Source: Entonaema liquescens
Taxonomy: Eukaryota; Ascomycota; Sordariomycetes; Xylariales; Xylariaceae
DNA length: 64,000 nt
Direction of reading: 5' to 3'
Assembly: GCA_902805475.1 (NCBI GenBank)
Contig: CADCSX010000023.1
Coordinates: forward strand, 1,240,001 to 1,304,000
In this document: positions 24,119-36,208 of the stretch, piece by piece
How the letters are laid out: each line of letters opens with the position of its first letter
Position numbering within the stretch: the first letter of the stretch is position 1
The notes under the pieces: model-generated
Databases searched by the model: none
Seen by the model: only the letters and a program-made list of their open reading frames with translations
Told to the model about the DNA's origin: nothing
Position numbers and translations under genes: made by a program

Positions 24119-25342
24119 CTAATTCTCTATGGAATTGGCCTTGTTGTCTTCGGCGTATTTTAACAGGTAGTCAACCCCAAGGCCGAGACTAATCACGCCT
24201 CCAGTGATCCAACACCCATTGACGAACCACCACCAGCAGTCCTTCACGTTCTTGAGATTTACCTTCTTTATCATCCAGCCTAATGTTAGAGCAGCGCCGC
24301 CGCAGCTACCAATGTAGAAAGCCGGTCCTGCGCCTACTGCCATACCAGCGGCTCCGAGGAGGCCTATCTGGACCACCGCTAACCCGGACAGGATTTTCTT
24401 CGTATCTGCGTCATGCTTGAGGGCAATACTTTTGATACCTGCCTTGGCATCGTCCTTGATGTCCATATGTGCGTATATCATATCATATAACACAGTCCAG
24501 GAGATGTTGCTTGCATACAGTAGAGCAGCAGCACTCAGGGCGGCGCTGTTCGACAACAGATCTACTCCCAAGGCAGGAAACCCCATAATAGCGCCCCAGG
24601 AAAAGGTCAAACCCAAGACGAATTGTGGATAGTATGTCACGCGCTTGGCTAGCGGGTACGAAGCCACGAATATCAAGCTGGGAATACCGTAGAAAAGACA
24701 TGAAGTTGGGAATTGCAGCAAGATCCCTAGACCAGTTAGGAGCTGGGCGCCTGTATATACTAAGGCCTTGAAGGGTGTGATGGCGCCGCGCGCGAGGGGC
24801 CTGTGCCGTGTACGTGTTACGTGCCGGTCTAAGTTCTGGTCCCAGAGATCGTTAATGGAGCAGCCGGCACCACGCATGATGAGGGCTCCGGTGAAGAAGA
24901 GTGCAGTGGTGCCGATGACGGATAATAGGGACGCTATTGGGGTGGCCAGCGGAGCAGCCATCAAGGTCGAGAACAAACACGGGAAGAACAAATAATACGT
25001 TCCCGTGGGCTTATCGATCCGGATGAGCTCTCCGTAGGGAACCCATGATTTAGGGAGATGGGATAGGATGCCTGATGTGGGTGGTGAGTAGGGTTCTGGA
25101 ATAGCTGCTGACGACGGCGAGTCGATTGTGTGAGCTCCTCGTTGACTTATGGATTGCGAGTGTATTGGTATTATCTGTCTTGGCTTTGGAAAACTGAGAG
25201 CTGTTGAGGTTGGTGTTCTGCTCCGAAGGTAGTATGAGACACCTCTGGAGACATTCTGGATTCTCGATATTCTTAAACCCGTAGATCCTAGGCTACGGGA
25301 TAGTACGCACCTCATGCCGTTAGACAAGGGATATTGATACAT
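24119..25342 (-). CDS. COQ2: 4-hydroxybenzoate polyprenyltransferase, mitochondrial (ubiquinone synthesis)
   Basis: UbiA-family membrane enzyme that attaches the polyprenyl chain to 4-hydroxybenzoate in coenzyme Q synthesis, at the mitochondrial inner membrane. Uninterrupted 407-aa frame. The first ~80 residues are rich in Arg, Ser and Tyr with few acids, as expected of a mitochondrial presequence. RIDKPTGTYYLFFPCLFS opens the catalytic region. The first Asp-rich motif is NDLWDQNLD (164-172), followed by RHVTRTRHRPLARG. The second is YDMIYAHMDIKDD (286-298). Both bind the Mg-diphosphate. About eight or nine hydrophobic helices are visible. The start is the first ATG; a second (residue 10) is possible. 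Confidence 0.96.
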   Translation of the reverse strand: MYQYPLSNGMRCVLSRSLGSTGLRISRIQNVSRGVSYYLRSRTPTSTALSFPKPRQIIPIHSQSISQRGAHTIDSPSSAAIPEPYSPPTSGILSHLPKSWVPYGELIRIDKPTGTYYLFFPCLFSTLMAAPLATPIASLLSVIGTTALFFTGALIMRGAGCSINDLWDQNLDRHVTRTRHRPLARGAITPFKALVYTGAQLLTGLGILLQFPTSCLFYGIPSLIFVASYPLAKRVTYYPQFVLGLTFSWGAIMGFPALGVDLLSNSAALSAAALLYASNISWTVLYDMIYAHMDIKDDAKAGIKSIALKHDADTKKILSGLAVVQIGLLGAAGMAVGAGPAFYIGSCGGAALTLGWMIKKVNLKNVKDCWWWFVNGCWITGGVISLGLGVDYLLKYAEDNKANSIEN

Positions 25343-26329
25343 CCTGCTCTAGGGGTATATCGACTTCTAGTGATTTGTTAGCTGGACTTCTGGTGTGAGT
25401 AAAAGTTTCTGATTGAGTAGGTAGGTAGTGACTGGGATGAAGTGTTAAATTCAAGAAGCTCTATATTGAACAGGATGATTTATTACACAGATTAGATTAG
25501 ATGATAGCATAAAAATACTGATCCTTGCTATGGACTATGTTGTTACCGATATTGTAGTAACCAGTTGAGTGTTTGATAAGCCCATCGGACTTTTGCTTTT
25601 TCTTTCTCTCAATTTTTATGACTACCTCTTCACATTTATTTCTTATTTTCCAACAGGTAAACTACTAACTCTCAATAATTTAGACTAAGGAAATGCCGAC
25701 CTACCTTTGTAATTGGTGAGAGAATATGTGTCACCTCGAATTCATAGTTAATTTATATCCTGATCTAAGTTGTATTGAAAAGTTGCTTGATATCAAGTGT
25801 AGTTATTGAAGAAGCTGTTAAGAGTTTCTGTATCTGGGTTAGGTATGTACTTGGGTACCTCGGTAGATACCTACAGTGTTATCGCTACCTAGTGGGCTGT
25901 TATCAGTACCTAGATACCTGCCAATGGATTTCTTTGCGCTTTCTATTATCATTTTTAAATTTATTGTCATAGCTTCCTTCACTTCCAGCCTCGCGCCCTG
26001 TGAGTGCGTCGCATTTAACCAGGAACATTGAAATGCTCTTAACATTTTTTTGCCTTTGTTAATTTCGTAAGCTTTCTTTTATAGCAAATGTGCTTAATTC
26101 ACGATAGGCCAAAAGTTTATGGAACACTATATAGATTGCCTTGGTTACCTATCACGGATGCCACCGCGATTGTGAAAACACTGTGAGGCGTGTCTAAAGG
26201 TGATTATCATCTTCGCCAATCCCGCCGTCGCCTCACGACTCCTTTTGGCCACTTAGTATATCTACATCTCCGCGAAACACCAACTCCTCAAACCACCTTT
26301 CCTAATCCACAGCGCAAGCGATCGCTAAA
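25343..26329. other. Divergent promoter region between COQ2 and the JmjC gene
   Basis: AT-rich with scattered TACCTA/TAGGTA tracts (25417-25427, 25841-25919). It serves both genes' 5' sides. No gene seen. Confidence 0.55.
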
Positions 26330-29300
26330 ATGCCGACCGCGCTACATCCACAAGCTAAATTCGATCCTATCCCTCCAGATCTCGACCTCCATGCTCTTGT
26401 CGATCGCTCGCCGAACTTCGATTGGGTTGTACGGATTTCCACCGCACAGATTAGACGCCTTGGTCCCACCGGTTTCGAGAAGCTGGTACAACTTCACGTC
26501 ATCGAGGGAGGTCGACCTTTAGTTATAGAAGGTTGGAACAAGGTCTTACCGGAAGATCTATTTAGCGCTACATGGTTGGAGAGGACTTACGACAAGAAAC
26601 GTAAGGTTGTCGCTTTCATCACATATAACGCTTGGATATACTGATAGGGGATTGCAGAGGAAAATGTCCGTGATATAACAGCGAAAACCGATATTCCTAT
26701 GACCACTGGCCATTACTTGCGATCGATGCGACAGTTGACCAACCAATGGTCCCCTACTAATTTCCGTGACGAAAGGCGCCAGCGTCTTTATCTGAAAGAT
26801 ATAGACTGTCCTCGCGAATGGTATGACCATCTGAAGAGAGTCATTCCTCCAAATGTATTTTACATGAACGAGAATATCAGCGAGAATCCAGGGGCAGACA
26901 CTCGAAATGACGACATTTTTGGGGCGCCAGAAAAAACCCCTGCCACAGCGGGTGATCTCATGAGCAGCTTACCCGAGGAGATGCGTGCGCAAAACTTGAT
27001 GTGCTATATCGGCCACGAAGGAACGTATACACCTGCGCATCGAGAGATGTGCGCGAGCTTGGGTCAGAATATCATGGTTGAAGCTTCGGGAGACGAGAAT
27101 GGAGAGAAGCCGGGTAGCTCGATTTGGTTTATGACCGAGACCAAGGATCGCGAGGTTGTTCGAGAGTACTTTCTTTCAATGCTTGGCCACGATATTGAGA
27201 TCGAGAAGCACTTTGCACAGATCAACGCTTGGAAGAAAGCCAACTTCCCCGTCTACATAGTCGAGCAAAAAGCTGGCGACTTTATCCTTATACCTCCTTT
27301 GGCGCCCCACCAAGTCTGGAACCGTGGGACACGTACTATGAAAGTTGCATGGAATAGGACGACGGTCGAAACACTTGACCTAGCTCTCCACGAGGCTTTA
27401 CCGAAGGCGCGACTAGTTTGTCGAGACGAGCAATATAAAAACAAGGCCATCATTTATTATACTCTGGAGAAGTACTACAACGAACTTCAAACTAACGAGG
27501 AGAATTCTGAGGTCGGCTTGTTAGGTCTTGGCCAAGAACTAATACAAAACTCGTCGCGGATGAAGCAGCTGGCTAATGATTTCAAACGCTTGTTCGGCCT
27601 GTTCACCGAGATCCTTGTTGATGAGATGTTTGGTTACAAGCAGCCAGACGTTGAATATATTCCCTTCGATTCAAACATTACGTGTTCATACTGTCGATCC
27701 AACGTTTTCAACCGCTTTTTAACTTGTAAGTGTTGCGTGCGGACGCTAATAAACGGCGATGAAGACACATACGATATTTGCATGGAATGCTATGCCATGG
27801 GCCGTTCGTGTGTCTGTATATCGGGCCTCCAGTGGTGCGAACAGTGGAAGTGGTCCGATCTTATCGAAAAACACGAGACTTGGCGATCAATGGTAATTCA
27901 GCAAGACGGATTTGTCGACGTCGATCTATCTCCTCAACCAATCGAAATTGCGCGGAGAAAGACGGGGAAAAAGTCAGTAGCCCAGATATGTCAAGAACAG
28001 CTTCGAAGGCGACCTTGGAATGATATTACAAAACCATCTCAACCTCAAGCAGAAGAATCTGATGAACCGGAAGTCGACGACGAAGGTCGCATTAAGAAGA
28101 AGTCGAAGCCTAAACGCAAGGCTAAGAAGGGTGACGTCTACCGCTGTCATGTTTGCTGTCACAAAGATTACACGTATAAACTGAACTTCTGCACGACATG
28201 TCAAAGCGCGTATTGTTACGGTGTATTATGGCGGGCCTTCGATACGATGCCCCAGATGGCAATGGAGAAGGAACATTGGCAATGTCCCAAGTGCCTCAAT
28301 ATATGCAACTGCGGGTCGTGCAGGCAGAGTGGTAATACGCACCCATATGTCCCTAAGAATACCCTTCTTGGGCATGATACGCGCCCAATTGCGGATGATC
28401 GTAGTGTTGAATCAATCGTTGACTTCAGGCAACACAATCTTGGCTGGCTGAAGGCTACTGGCGATGAAAACCGAGGGAGAGACACGAAGCGCATGCAACG
28501 TCTAAAGCAGCAGGCGGATGCTGAAAAGGCTAGAGACCCATTGAATAATGTAGACGATGCTCCGCACGAGATGGATTCGGCCCTCCAAGATTCAATCATG
28601 AACGGCTACGGAGATCAAAGCCATCTAGATCATGTTGAGACAACCAGTGCTGGTTATCAGAACGGCGAAGCGCCGGCTGCGGACGTGTCAAATGGCGAGC
28701 ATGTGGACGAGATTGACCACGCTGATATGTCTGCTATACAAAATGGAGAAGGAGACTCTATTCTACAAGACCAGTCACAGTACCCCGACCCTTCTATGAT
28801 GGGTCGTGGAAGAATGATGGGAATGGGATTTTATGATCAAGATGAAAGTGCAGATAGGATCCTGTTTGACCCTTTCCAGATGCCATCTGCTGATGCTCTA
28901 AATAACGAACCGGAAATGTCCGAATACGTTAAAAAGACGCTACGTCTTGCGAAGAAGAAGGCAAGACTTGAGACAGATGACGACCCCGATTTCAGAGGAC
29001 CTAGGAGTCAGCCGCGCAAAAAGCCCAAGACCGGAAATATCGACCAACTTGTGAACTTGGATCCTGCATTACTCGGTGCCCTTGGCAATGGCATATCTAC
29101 TCCTACTAGGCCAACTGCATCAACTGACCCTAGTGGACAACCGGGGGATGCCATTACAGAAACGCAACAAGGAGAAATACCTGAGCCAGCCACTCAACCT
29201 AAGAAAGTGAGAACTCCTCTCCCTATTGATCCTTTACGACCTACTTTACGACACGCTAAGCCAAGGGCATCGTATGTGGAAGCCGAAGAACCTGCAGAGG

Positions 29301-30331
29301 ACCCGGATGATAGTGTTCTAATTAAGCCCTTGAGGATTTTTGGATCGGAGGGCGAAGATGGCGCGGCGGAGGAGCTAGACCCTGTAGATTTAGCAGCGGA
29401 TGCAATCCGCGCTTTGACACAGTTTCCTGGTAGCGAAGGTGAGAACTTAGGTATCGCCCAGAATACTCCACAGCCGGGGCCCAGAAGACGAGGGCGACCG
29501 CCCCGAAATTCTATTGGGACGGGTGTTACTCCGTCTACTGGCAAGAAGCGTGGCCGCCCGCCGGGACGACCGAGGAAATCAATACCCAATAATGCCGAGA
29601 ATGATGAGGGCAGTGTCACAGTGGGTGCTGATGACGCAGACGACGCCCAAGATGCCAATGATGTTACCTTAGATGAACTTGAGGCCCAACTAGCCCGAGA
29701 ACTAGGCGACGCAAACGAGAACAGAGAACAGTTACGATCGACCCCGGCCCGCGGGGGTTCCGTACGGAAAAGAGGTCGACCTCCGGGCCGACGTGTGACG
29801 CAATCGCCTGCCGTAACTGAACCGGATAACATAGATCCGCCTCCCGACACCCGTTTCATGTCCATGAGAGAACGAGCGGCTTTGAGAGGCAGAAGAATTA
29901 GGATCGCTTCGCGCCGTACGAGAGACGGCGGAACAGGAAGTCCTGCAGCGTCTTCGACTCAAGGGACTCCAGTACTTTCAACAACTTCAAACAAATCAAT
30001 ACAAGACACCGAGAATGTGGAGGAAACTAGACCTAGTTCTAAAAGGGGTCGTAAGGAACTTGTTGATGATGATTTCGAGCCCGCTGGCGAGGAAGCCGAG
30101 CCTTCCCCCTCGTCTAGCCCCACACCAGAATATCAAGCTCCAGAAAGGCAGCAACCGATCAGAAAATTGGGGACCCCAACTGTTGTTAGGCTGGCATTTT
30201 CAGACGACAGTAGTGACAGCGACTCATCTTCAAGCGATGACAATGAGCCTGCAACAAAACGTCTCGTTGCTACGCGTGGTCGAGGAAGAGGGAGGGGCAG
30301 AGGCAGTGCAAGAGGTCGAGGACGCGTGTAA
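26330..30331 (+). CDS. JmjC-domain chromatin protein with zf-4CXXC_R1 zinc finger and AT-hooks
   Basis: Probable nuclear Fe(II)/2-oxoglutarate oxygenase, likely a histone demethylase. Exons 26330-26600 and 26658-30331 (intron 57 nt, donor GTAAGG, acceptor TGCAG); 1314 aa. The JmjC core lies at roughly 200-325: TPAHREM supplies candidate Fe ligands H218 and E220, and LAPHQVWNRGT supplies H308. A Cys-rich block lies at about 433-480, and a zf-4CXXC_R1-type domain at about 580-650 (YRCHVCCHK, CPKCLNICNCGSCRQSG). After a long acidic, disordered stretch come three AT-hooks, RRRGRPPR, KKRGRPPGRPRK and RKRGRPPGRR, between about residues 1034 and 1130. The C-terminus is an RG-rich tail (29-30.3 kb). 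The exact substrate is not predictable. Antisense frames are shadows. Confidence 0.93.
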
Positions 30332-32677
30332 TTAATTAAAATTAATATCTCTCGTAGAAGCAAGTTGAGAAAAACTTCCTCACTACACGAACTGCAATGG
30401 TCGAATATGGTAAAAGGGGTTGATATCTCAACCACTACGTATTATATGTAGCTATCATGTATACGACAATCGTTTGCCCCTTTATGAGTTCTGGCATTTC
30501 AACTGCTACTCAGATTACTGTTTCGTATTTTGCTAGATGCCCTGTTCTTATAATCGGTTGTAAATAGCCCACTTGAACTAGTAATCCATTCTTGAGTTAC
30601 TTTTTCGCAGGTATCAATCTACAGTTATACGACGCTTCTCTGACAATTTCAAGTACATATTACCTCCTGAGATCATTGGGATTGCACTCCTAAATTTAAG
30701 TAGCCAAATGTGACTGCTACAATAACCAAGGTATTTAACATTAACGAGCCCAATCCTTTTCAAGTTCAACTGTTCTACCTATAATATAGGGATGTTATGA
30801 GTTTAACCAAACGTTATAAGTGACAACCTAGAGTTTACGGACTGTCAATCTAACTTAGGTAAAGTATCCTGAGAAGCTTTACTGACTAAAGAATGTGTAT
30901 TGATGTAGGAGCATTTATAATTATAGGGGTATGTCTTTATTAATATCAAATATAGCTTACGGATACTAGGATTCTAGAGGAGAGATCTGGAACGAAGGAT
31001 ACTTTTAAGGTGTATAGAATTTCGTTCCATCTTTTGACAACGGAAATGGAGTCTATTTTATACTGCTTCCCCCTTTATGCCTTCATTTAACGTTTCGAGA
31101 CGGGTCGGAAGTCACCGTAACCCGTTCATCATGATATTCAATATTCCGATCTCTGGACGAGCCCACGTTCTAGCAGATCGATCATAGTTGCTAAAATATG
31201 CCGATGCCAACAGGTTAAAACTAACACTAGAAGTTTTTAGAAATTGTTTATCTGGTGGACACTGGGATATCCTTTCTCTTTAAGGTCGATCATGATTTAG
31301 GATGAAGAAGTGTTATTGGCCATGGGCGTGAAACTTGGCATGTGAAAGCATACTACAGTCTGCTAGCGAGAAACATCTGTTAGAAGCTGACGTCTCAGGT
31401 GACGTTAGGAATTAGCTACCTCATAGTTCTCCCCACCAGTTTGTTTGCGAAAAGGCCGAGATGTGCCACTAGCCTTCGCCTTACTGAGCAAAATAGGGTA
31501 TTTCGGGGAGATTCCTAAGTAAACCTTTACTAGCTCGTTTTTTCTGGCTCCCGGACCATCGCGGGCTGAACTGTGGATACTTCATGATGCTTATTTGGCC
31601 TAGGAATGAAAGGTCTCTTTGATGATACTATGGTCGGCCCTATATGTCTATGCCGGAACATTCCGTATCATGCTGGATTCTAAACAGGTCGATCCCCTAC
31701 CAGACTCCTCTAGCTCAAGTATGTTTAAATAACTGCTCAAAACACCCTGAAAGCAGCCACGCAATTGCATAGACACCCGAACCCCACGATCTTGTGCACC
31801 AAGAAGGCGAGAATAACTAATGATATTATACTAAATATCTATTAGTGAAGGGGTTTAAAGATGAGAAGATGTACCGTATCCTAAACTACCGTTTGATACA
31901 TGTCTCAAGATTTATTACTTGGGGCATGACTATATGCGGGTGATCCCGACCCCTTAGAGTATTGTCGTCGAAGGGCTCGTAGACTATGCCCTTATTCTGT
32001 GGACCGATTTCTATTCCTCTCACCTTAGCAAGGAACCTGGTCAATAACGCTAAGATACCTGAATAGGCAAAAACTAGCAATAGTGCCTAACCCATGCCTT
32101 GAATCTGCTAGTGTTGCCATCGTCCTTCGTTGGCGTATTTCTCCGACCCTGGTCATGATTTAGGGTCCCCACGATGTAACTGCGAGAGGTAGAGAGGGTC
32201 TTTTTGGTGATCCATGCGGCAATCATAACTTCCGTCTTGGAATATTGAGACTAGCGCTCTTGTCCCACTGAACTGCCTGCTTGGTGGTGGCAGTTCACTG
32301 CCAAGTATCCGATTCAACACTTGAAATCGTCCTTGGTTCTTTGTAGTAGTTTGGGTTAGACATATCCAGGTATGAATGGATTGATAGGTGGTATTACACC
32401 AGAAACTTGGGATGGCTGTTATGAACTAAGCATCTGTAGATGATCGATGTGCCCATAACTGTTCATCTGTTGAGTTACTCCCGAATTCTTGAAGGCAGTT
32501 GGCATCAGAAATGCTTTGAATTTTCCGTTAACATTATTTTTATTCCATCCAAGTAAATACACATGCCAAACTCGTAAATCCCGACGGTGCCTTTTATGGG
32601 GGAAGTGTTAGTCGATAATCCCCTCGCTCCTAGTTAACAACTCCCGGGCAGTGACTGCTGCTATACATATTAATAAC
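30332..32677. other. AT-rich gene-free region
   Basis: No supportable gene on either strand and no terminal repeats. The 64-codon frame at 31886-32080 shows no motif. It may contain decayed sequence, but nothing identifiable. Confidence 0.55.
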
Positions 32678-34056
32678 TCATAAAGAACCATTGCTAGATA
32701 GTTTAGAACGTGTTGCTTGATCGTCAAACTCGGTTCTTCCTCCTTTTCGTGGATATTCATCCTCAGTTGAAACAGTAAACTGCGTAGTGCGCATAATTCC
32801 TGTCCCCGTAAGAATTTCTTCGTCTGAATCTCGCGCAGATCGAACTTCAGTACGAATCCGCCGGCTATCCACATCCTTCAACCCAATATTGTTGCTGTCT
32901 GGCCCATCGGTTGTCCTGATATATCCCTGCTGTGCGTGTGAGGCACCACCATATTTGTGGTTGCCATAATAGGAGCGGTCACCAGTCGACTTGAGGTGCG
33001 GTAGCCATCGGCGGATGAGAGGCCAAAGTGCGGGGGCTGATGCAGTTAAGATAGCCAAGTTGCACTCGATAGAAGAGACGCAGAAGCCGAGAGAGAAATT
33101 CTTGTCCGGACTCTGATCATGGAAGTTCTGAGCGAGGAAGTAGAGACGAATGACACTGACGACGGTAACACTGTTGTAAGATTTATGTTAGAGTTTTATC
33201 TCTATGTGCATATCTAAATCGTTCTTTGGCTAAGGGGGTAAGTTGTACTCAGGGGTTACTTACATTACGCCCAGCATGAAAACTCCAATCAGAGCAACTT
33301 TCCTATTTTTATTGATCTTCAAGCCTAGGAAGATATAAAACGGAAGGGCAACTGAAACTATATCGGTCATAATCGTCATACATGCAGCCACTACACCAAA
33401 GGTGAATTGCTGGATGCAATTTCCAGGTACCATTGGATGCCAGTTCAGTTCGATAGGGGTGCATTGAAATATGACGGTGAGGAGGATAGCAACCATCAAA
33501 ACCGTATTAAAGATTATGGTGCCCCAGACCACATATCGAACGCCGGCTTTAATTCCCGAGAAACGAAGTAAGAAGACGAGGACCGATTGCTTAACCAGTG
33601 TCAAGATCGGCTGGTAAACCGCACCAACAACGTATATCCAAATCAGCCCCTCAGTGGGATCGAAGGGTACCGGGACATCATAGAAGTGTATTCCTATGTA
33701 TAACGATTTCATTACTGCGCATGGTTAGATTCGGAGTTTGGTAGTAATCGTCTCGCATCCTCTCACCTTTGATCGAGCCGACTGCCAAAGCAATGCTAAA
33801 GACCATTGCAGCAACGATGAGGCCATCATCTGGATGAATCAAGTCAGTATAGGGTTCGAATCTCGTTCTTAGAGCTTGCGACTTGGAACTTACCCCATCC
33901 AAAGCTCTTTGTGTCGAGCCTGATGTATGTCCTCAAGACAACAACTATCAGCGCGAGCACTGGGCATACCACTTCTATCGCGATACCTAGGTTTTGGAGC
34001 CAGCTCGTGGGATTAGGGTTTGTCGCCATTGGAAGGGTTTGGTTGGGTCCTGACAT
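32678..34056 (-). CDS. Fungal rhodopsin-domain (SAT4/PTH11-like) seven-TM integral membrane protein
   Basis: Plasma-membrane protein of 389 aa. Minus-strand exons: 34056-33894, 33829-33767, 33714-33264 and 33170-32678, with all phases consistent. It opens with a short N-terminus, then TM1 (LGIAIEVVCPVLALIVVVL), RTYIRLDTKSFGWDDGL and AAMVFSIALAVGSI. Later family features are GLIWIYVVGAVYQP, LTLVKQSVLVFLLR, CTPIELNW, NRKVALIGVFMLG and VSSIECNLAIL. Seven hydrophobic segments can be drawn. The last ~110 residues are a hydrophilic cytoplasmic tail. No CFEM domain precedes the helices, unlike true PTH11. The family is assigned receptor-like roles, but ligands are generally unknown. Confidence 0.9.
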
Positions 34057-36208
34057 GGTAACTGATCATTACTATTCATTAAAACATCTGTGCAAACCTG
34101 TCCAGATAAACCCAGGATCGATCCATGAGAAGAGTCGACTCAAGCAGTAGAGATCGCCGCCGAGGTTGCAGGCGATCAGTCATATATGTCCTATTCCCCA
34201 GAATTACACAATGTCGAAGATCTTGGTAGCCAGGGGCACAGTAGCCGTTTTACAACGCTGACAAGGGTGATGAGGTCTGAAAAGCTTCACTTGGGCTCGT
34301 GCTCAGTGAACAATCGATGCGATTATACCTGGCTTCCGAACATCCTAGCTGCATATCAATTGATCGTAATGAGCATCAAAGCACAAGATCCCTTCTCTTC
34401 ATGACTGAAAACAGGGTATTGCATGGATTCCCCGGCACCCGTCTAGAATAATCCAGGACCCATTGCCCGAAACTGGGTAGTCTCTTAGCCTTGGCGAGGA
34501 GAAACTGTCGGCTATAACTCGCACGAGTTTGCCATAATAGTTGCCCAAAGCCTGTAGTAGCTATTGTTTTAACTTGATAAGTATGGTGGCATCAAAATTC
34601 GTCTCAAACAAGGTAACATGGACTCGCCCATAGTCGGGTTTGCATCTTCATTAGATCTTCTCCCGCTGTATTGCCATTGGAACGCAAGGTCTCTATATGA
34701 TAGCACTGCCGGTATGTATGAGCTTGTGCGCTCTTATTTAACAGGGATATGGCTTCTTCCTACATTAGTGTGCTGTGAATATGAGTTAGCTTCATGAGAC
34801 GCCAGCTCGAAGACTTCAAAACTTAGCGTATCAAGCGTTTTAAGCGAGGGGAATCGACTTCCTTATCCTGGTCTACTTATATACTATGGGCTCATCACAA
34901 GTTGACACCTGCAGCAGTTGGTGCATGGTGCGTCTCCCCTCCCTCCGGATGTTTCTTTATGGTAGGTAACATCGCGCAATGTTTTCCCGCTGTCGAGTCC
35001 TCCGAAAGAGCCGGAGAAATTGTCTTGTCTATATGGGCACATCGGACTGCCTGCCTCCTTGCGAGCGGGCATTAGCTACCCCTTACTTGCTGCCCTTTTG
35101 TGCTACCTTTGCGTTAATGTTACTTTGCGCTCCCGATTCCGTATTCACTTCGCAACGGCAATACTCCGTACGGTGTATCAGGCAAGATACCGTATAGGTA
35201 AGTTCAGACAATTACTCCGCTGAACTCCATCGGCCACTTCTCCGCCCTAATTTCTGCTCTATTCTACGTGATGCATATTTGTGGATTAATATATATGATT
35301 CTATTAAGCATAAAGTATAACAATAATTAAATAGGAAACCGAGACAAGAAGCCTCCCTAGGTAAGGTAGGTAATTAATAATTAATGGAGGTGGACTTGAA
35401 CATCAGGAATCGTTGTCAATAAGCATCCCAAATTTATACGAGAAGAGTGCCGGAAGAACTACCCGAGAAAGGCCTGATACCCTTTTACCCTCCTGAATAT
35501 TCACGTTTGTATGTTGGGGTAATGCATCCTTTTGTGTCTTAGGCGAGGCGTACCTTGCGTATAATGCTACCTATATTATGCACAAATATGCATTATCGCG
35601 AATCATATCCACAATCCGACGTTCCGGAACGGAGAGTCAACTCTTAGAAGAAGTTGGCGATCGCTTAGCTAAGGCTATGGTAGTAATTCTAGGCTAGATA
35701 GACGCTAGGCCGGCGACGGACTCTTGACCTCGTTTGGAGTTTCTAGACTCTGTATGGAGCAGCTAGATGGAACTCTTCACTTAGCGCGCTTGTAATCAGT
35801 CTCCTCCTCGAACCATATGAGATTACAGAGGACTGTTGTCTTATGTGTAAACTAGAACCAAAGTTCACCCTCACCTTTAATGGCGTAGTGTATATTACAC
35901 TACTTCCTATACTATATACGTTACTATATACCATGCGCACTTACACCTGGTCAGCTTTGACTTATTCCCTAAACTATTGATATTTTGTGCATTAGCCCAT
36001 TAAACCCACGTGGATATCAAGGAATATAGGCCTCTCATTTCGTTTGTATAAAGTAATCACGCAGGGACGATCCTTTGGAACTTTTCTATTGTGATACTTC
36101 AGCTGCGTAGACTGCTGTATGATTGTTTTACCCGGTAGCTAGGCGTTCCTATACCTTTAAACTTGCATATACTTGCATCTCGCGTAGGAGCCTGCTCCGT
36201 GAGTAACA
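34057..36208. other. Gene-free region
   Basis: Upstream of both flanking genes, which are divergent. Only short motif-free open frames (at most 79 codons). TAGGTA tracts at about 35357-35373. No mobile element recognised. Confidence 0.55.

Noticed and set aside
29194..29865. 223-codon antisense frame within the JmjC gene
   Set aside because: Shadow of the acidic, AT-hook-rich region.
33851..33863. tRNA B-box-like sequence GGTTCGAATCT
   Set aside because: Lies in an intron of the rhodopsin-domain gene with no A box or cloverleaf around it.
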